A stretch of 64,000 nt of DNA from Rhytidiadelphus loreus (taxonomy: Eukaryota > Streptophyta > Bryopsida > Hypnales > Hylocomiaceae). The position numbers were made by a program, and so were the translations under genes. The notes beneath the pieces were generated by a model. That model saw nothing but the letters and a program-made list of their open reading frames with translations. It had not been told where the DNA came from and did not search any database. The stretch is from positions 37,552,760-37,616,759 of the forward strand of contig OX344762.1 of the NCBI GenBank assembly GCA_947034895.1, written 5' to 3'. Shown here in pieces: positions 59,301 to 64,000 of the stretch. Positions within the stretch are counted from its first letter, which is position 1, and each line of letters opens with the position of its first letter.

Positions 59301-59685
59301 GAGCATCTACACCAGTGGCTTTCCTATCCCTATCTCCATTGGGATGAAGGGGAGCATAGATGGAGATAGTAAAGACAGGCTCCCACTAGTTCTTCCCTAA
59401 ATTTTCAACTTATTGCTAAATAGAGGTAGGGAGAAGTCAAAAGGAAACTATAGAAATAGTAACAAGGCCAAATGAATAGTACTTCCACAAATCAATGAAG
59501 CACAACTCGTGTTGGAAAGGTAGAAAGTGGTTTAGAGATTACTCCATTTGATCATCCCATTTAGGGAATTCGGACCCTCCCTCCATAAATTTTTAGGGAT
59601 AGGGAATGTTGGTGGGGGAGTTTTCTTCCCTATCCGGATGAAAATCATTCGGATAGGGATAGGGAAGCCACTAGTAGGGATGTTC
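59301..59685. mobile_element. PIF/Harbinger-type MITE with TAA target-site duplication
   Basis: This 385-bp element has ends of about 35 bp that are inverted repeats with about five mismatches: left GAGCATCTACACCAGTGGC, right GCCACTAGTAGGGATGTTC, continuing inward as TCCTATCCCTATC against its complement. It is flanked on both sides by TAA (59,298-59,300 and 59,686-59,688). The TAA/TTA 3-bp duplication and non-coding interior are typical of Tourist-like MITEs. Confidence 0.72.
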
Positions 59686-60112
59686 TAACCCCTAAAGTTT
59701 TAAAGAGTTGAGTTTGGATTTCTATTCAAATATTGGTAGTCTCTCATGACTTAATACACTTAATTTGTTGCTTGAAAAGTATTTGGTAGCTTTTAATTGC
59801 CATATTTTTTACTATGAGAAGCTTTGTTTTATGCCATTCTTATAAGTATTGTAATGTTTAAAGAGTTTTTAAATTTTTCAATCTCAAAGTAGGCAACTAC
59901 TCAATAGTATTTAGTTTTATAAATGTTGTGGAGTTTGTTGTCCAAATTGCAGTTTGATTATGATTGCTTGATTGTTTCATGTCTATTCATGCAAGTTGGA
60001 ATATTAAAATGAGCTAGTGAGTGTATTGATTGGGAATATAAGATTGGTTTGAAGATCATGGTTGCTAGCATGTGAGTCTAGGATCTTGAACCCATGAGCT
60101 TAAAGCTTAGGC

Positions 60113-60297
60113 TCCTATATTATAGATATCTATGTTATAGGCACCTTTCATGGTTATAGGATATTTATATTATTGGTACCTATGTTATAAACATTTTTTT
60201 ATGGCTATAGGATATTTATATCATAGGTGCCAATATTATAAGTATCTATGTTATAAGCACCTTCTCTGGTTATAGGATATTTATATTATAGGTACTT
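60113..60297 (+). repeat. Imperfect tandem repeat, three units
   Basis: Three units beginning CTATGTTATA (60,130, 60,180 and 60,246) each contain GGTTATAGGATATTTATAT or a variant. Spacings of 50 and 66 bp differ by an indel. Non-coding. Confidence 0.65.
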
Positions 60298-62262
60298 TAT
60301 CAACTGACTTAAGTATTTCCTTTGGTTCAAATTTATTATACGAAAGAGTAATTTCTATTTGGTCATTACTCACTCTAATAGTCTCATGGGAGGTCTTCAC
60401 ATGGAGATCAAAGTTGAAATATCTTAACCCTAAAATGCCTAGAAGGCCAAAAAAATGGCCTTCAGATGACATTTTATACCTTAGGAGACTAAAAGAAATA
60501 GTTTTCATCTAATTTTTTTGGAGGACTTAATTGCACACCTTTGCAAGAAGTGGGTGTTGGAAATTCTCTCCTTGTGGTATTGTTTTCATTTCTATATAAG
60601 AAGATACTTTATTTAAAGATGACCATGTAGTGTATTTTCATTGGCAACTTCAAGTTCTTTGCTTTTGATGTGAATTTGAGCTATAAAAATATTGTTTTTG
60701 AGACCAAATAATGAAATGAAGGTAATGAAGTGTAGTTTTTACTCCAACTTGAAAATTTGAACAACTCTTAAAATTAAATATTTCATTGCGATATGAACTT
60801 TGGGCCTATAACCATAGCCTATTTATTTTCTAATTATATCAAGACATGATAAATATTCTTACTCACATGAAAAGACCTCTCAAAAAGCTCACAAAGTATA
60901 CCCAAAACTAAAAAAATCACCTTATAATGATATTAAGGCCCAAAAGTGGTCAATTACTTGAAAATTATTATAAAAATGAAGAATTTTTCTATAGGTCTGA
61001 AAATCAAATCATTTTTGACAAAGTACCTTGGTCATAGGTCTCATTCTTTCATGGTTATAGAAAATATAATGAGATGGTCTTAGTCAAAACCTATGCAAAT
61101 TCTATTCCAGCATTCCAATCTTATAGCTTATCTCACACTTTATTTGGCTAAAGAAAAGAAAAGTTCTATGGAATGAAGAATGAAAGACTATCTTAATTCT
61201 TTCATTGGAAAGGGCACTATGTGGTCTATGGTGATCCTTGGCAATTTTTGGTCCCCCCACTAATAAGGCCCTCCATCACAAATCACTACAAATTGCCACA
61301 AATTTTCAAAAGCAACCAATGAAAGTTGAAGAATTTAAATTGATATCTAATTTTATAAAAAAGTTATAATTTTATACATCAAAAACTAAAACATTAAGAA
61401 ATTCAAGTTTTGAATTTAAGGAGATTTGGGCTTTCATCATAGAAAAGTGCGTGACATATCATTTAAAAAAATTAGATAAAGTTTGATGCTATGATTTTTT
61501 TTTTTGAATTTAAAGCATAAAATTGCTAAATTCAGTGTTTGCCATTTTAAAAGTACAAGACAAGATGTTTTGACTTAATTTTATGATCACCTATTCATTC
61601 TAAAATATCTATTGTTCTTTATAGTTATTCTTTGAATTGTAGATTTCTAAATCAAGTGAGACTGCTATGTACTTCAAAGTAAAACATGAAACAAAAGTAA
61701 ACTCTTAAAAAATGTACTCAATTTAGAATAAAGTAGAGAATATTTTGAAAGTCTTCTCTTTCATTTACTTCATCTATAAACATGCAAGTGATGAATTTGA
61801 ATTTCAAGTTCCATCCAATGTTCTATTCATTCATCTAAAGGGGAGCCCCTTAGTGCTTTAAGTAGGATTTTTTTCTTATTTAAGAAAATCATCATCATCT
61901 ATCTTATAAGGATTGCTTTACAAATAAATAATTCAATTTTGAAAAAATGTGACTTTTATGGATCTTCTAGGAACATTCATATGTAGACGGGTTCTTTTTT
62001 AATTTCTATGGGGAGGAATTGCAAAGTTGTTTTAGATTTCACATGATTTGTAAAACGTTTTTTCATCTAAGGTGTTCAAGATATGAATAAATGACTCCAA
62101 GAAAATGTTTAAAAATTCAATGAAAAATATACAAAGTATTTGATCCTTTTGAAACTTGGACTTTAGCACCACTCTTGTAGACTAAGCTAATTTGGTGCTT
62201 AATTAAGAAAAAAAGAGTGTAAAAAAAAATACAGAGTAGGAAAAAATGTTTCATTTCAAATC
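60298..62262. other. AT-rich spacer, nothing recognised
   Basis: No gene and no repeat that I could match elsewhere in the window. Confidence 0.4.
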
Positions 62263-62790
62263 TTGAAAGCGAAGCAACAAAGAATATTACTTTTCTTCAA
62301 TATTTCATGGTGTTCTCTAATATGTAATCTGGAAAAGGAAAATATTACTTTCACTTTTGAATCCTACTTTGACTTTATTCATCCAAAGGAAAACCATCCA
62401 ATTATATGGATTCCAAATTTTACTTTACTCTTAAATCATAATAGGAAATATATGTCAATTAATGATAACATGAAATATACCTCATTTTCTATCAATAGGG
62501 AATCACTACAAAAAGTCTTTTTCAAACATGCACCAACTCCACCAAATACTTTAACCTTCTCCACTATAAGTTGCATTTCAAGTTTAAAAAATCATCATCC
62601 TATTCTTCTAGTCTTTTTCATTCAGACATTTATGAAACTTATTGAAAACATAAAAGGCGGTCATTCTCTAACACACCTTTTTTGGACAAAGAACTTGATT
62701 ATGAAGTCATACTCATTCAAGGAACTAATGCATCAAATATATCAATCCATCAGTCTTATACTTATGTTTATATTTACTTTCTATCTATAA
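62263..62790 (+). CDS. Unidentified 175-codon open frame
   Basis: This frame begins at a TTG codon and stays open for 175 codons, unusually long for such AT-rich DNA. It has no motif I recognise. It is rich in Phe, Ile, Ser, Asn and Lys, has a hydrophobic segment near the middle (HHPILLVFFIQTFM) and ends with SLILMFIFTFYL. The first ATG lies about 62 codons in. It could be an exon, a transposon-protein remnant, a transferred organellar frame or chance. No flanking exon structure was found. Confidence 0.25.
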   Translation: MKAKQQRILLFFNISWCSLICNLEKENITFTFESYFDFIHPKENHPIIWIPNFTLLLNHNRKYMSINDNMKYTSFSINRESLQKVFFKHAPTPPNTLTFSTISCISSLKNHHPILLVFFIQTFMKLIENIKGGHSLTHLFWTKNLIMKSYSFKELMHQIYQSISLILMFIFTFYL

Positions 62791-63103
62791 AACCTAGGAA
62801 ATCACTTCTATCTAAAATAGTTGGCATATACAAAGCTCATAAACTGTGACATGAATCATTGCTATTTCTTTAATTTCTAGAACTATTCATCTATGCATCT
62901 TTCAAATAATGTTTTGTTCAAAAAGAAATGATTCAAAGTCATTACAAGTACCAGTGCTTTTTATTACATTGAAGATGGAAGTGAAAGAAGTGTAAAGACT
63001 ATGCAAACACTAGAAGAGATGTCTATGATTTGTAAAGCATTGATCAAATGTGATGAAGGTGATTATGCTTATACAAAGGAACCTAAGGAATAGTGTATTA
63101 AGA

Positions 63104-63361
63104 TTATAACTTACATTTGCATTGTCTTCTTGTCCTTCAGATGTTGACTACCTATTGTATCCACCGACATCTCCTCCATTGCATCCAAGTTGCGCATGTC
63201 TACATTGTCATCCTTGCTTGTACCTCTGACACCGAAGCGCAATACTTTGCGAAGGTCCTCTTGGGTGGAATGACTTGTCTTCGACGTCACTTTCTTTCCA
63301 CAAGTCATTCTAGATCTCCTCAGTTCTCTCAAAGATGAGAAATACAAAGACCTACACTTAT
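63104..63361 (-). CDS. Unidentified candidate exon on the minus strand
   Basis: An open frame of about 85 codons is bounded by a plausible acceptor (AAGTGTAG) at its high end and a strong donor (GTAAGT) at its low end, after ACAATGCAAAT. The product is hydrophilic (with RELRRSRMTCGKKVTSKTSH and a later MEEMSVDTIGSQHL) and matches no family that I know. It may belong to a gene that enters from the right edge, or to a transposon. Confidence 0.22.
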
Positions 63362-64000
63362 TCTTTCCTCTTTGAAAACAACTTACTAGGATTCAACGGG
63401 ACAAAGTGATCTACAAGCATGAGAATGACATCTGACTCTAGGAAAAATATCACTCTCAATTGTGGTGCACACTACAACTCAAGGTGCAAATGGATGTCGT
63501 GAGTAGAAATGCCTTCTTCTTGTAGTGTTTGAAGGAATAGTCTTCAAGCATAGAATTTCACATACTATAGTACAGTGATGGCAGAGGTTCATAATGGTAC
63601 TGACAATGTGGTCCGTGAGAGGTTGCTTTGTGCGCCATCAAAATTAAACATTCATGTGACGCAATTCTATAATAGAATCTGACACCTTGCATGATGTGCA
63701 GCGGTGTCCAAGAGATGGCCTTACTACATTTATGACTCTAATACAGAAGGATGCTATAATGGATGTTGAAGGTGGCGGCGAATAGGGCTACAATGAATAC
63801 ATGCACATGCAAGGTAGAAGTTATTGTACAATTAAAATGTACATGGTAGGGAGAATAATAATTTTAAACTATAAATGATAGCATATTACGGCAATTCAAT
63901 ATTCCTTGATTGTTGTGGGTGGTAGTACACACTGAGTGTACACGGTGACACATAATGGTACTGTAATGGAAAAAGGTGGCGGCGTATGTTTTTGCAAGAA

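Noticed and set aside
63540..63990. Recurrent ATAATGGTACTG and GGTGGCGGCG blocks near the right edge
   Set aside because: The spacings of the two block pairs (about 361 and 204 bp) disagree, so no tandem or CRISPR-like array can be claimed.

Overview
The window is nuclear DNA from a green plant. The evidence is GT-AG introns of roughly 80-1000 bp, a chloroplast-targeted CRM-domain splicing factor, a plant-type reticulon, an F-box gene and a short plant telomere-type (TTTAGGG) tract. The background is very AT-rich and full of old non-coding transposon copies, with genes in more GC-rich islands. One gene carries cyclic-nucleotide-binding (cNBD) domains of a kind unlike plant ion channels. This hints at a seedless plant (bryophyte, lycophyte or fern) or a related streptophyte alga, but the species cannot be fixed from the sequence.

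Layout. 1-4.7 kb: AT-rich repeats. 4,788-5,579 (+): SRP19, three exons. 5.6-9.9 kb: repeats, including a long inverted repeat. 10,534-17,380 (-): a 13-exon, 1,219-residue chloroplast CRM protein with four CRM domains (CFM2-like); its upstream region is built from tandem duplications and has a G-quadruplex-like motif. 18.6-39.1 kb: about 20 kb without a convincing intact gene, holding many copies of one TIR element family, MITE-like elements and a hAT transposase remnant. 40,197-44,185 (+): a nine-exon reticulon with a 390-residue basic N-terminal extension. 45,206-50,908 (-), perhaps starting at 54,257: a gene with two cNBDs, reassembled here from small exons, whose second cNBD is split by a large insert. 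55,128-56,309 (+): an intronless F-box gene behind a 28-bp tandem repeat. 57-64 kb: AT-rich DNA with a Harbinger-like MITE and two unassigned reading frames.

The genes do not form a pathway: SRP19 acts in cytosolic/ER protein targeting, the CRM protein in chloroplast intron splicing, the reticulon in ER shaping, the F-box protein in SCF ubiquitin ligases, and the cNBD protein probably in cAMP/cGMP sensing.

The most noteworthy non-genic signal is a dispersed family of about 0.92-0.93 kb elements with 13-14 bp terminal inverted repeats (CCCCTAAAGGACCA) flanked by TTAA. One copy is nested inside another, so the occupied and empty target sites can be compared directly, and TTAA target-site duplication is supported. 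No transposase for it is visible here.

All exon coordinates were derived by hand from frame, splice-site and phase consistency; no alignment or expression data were available.
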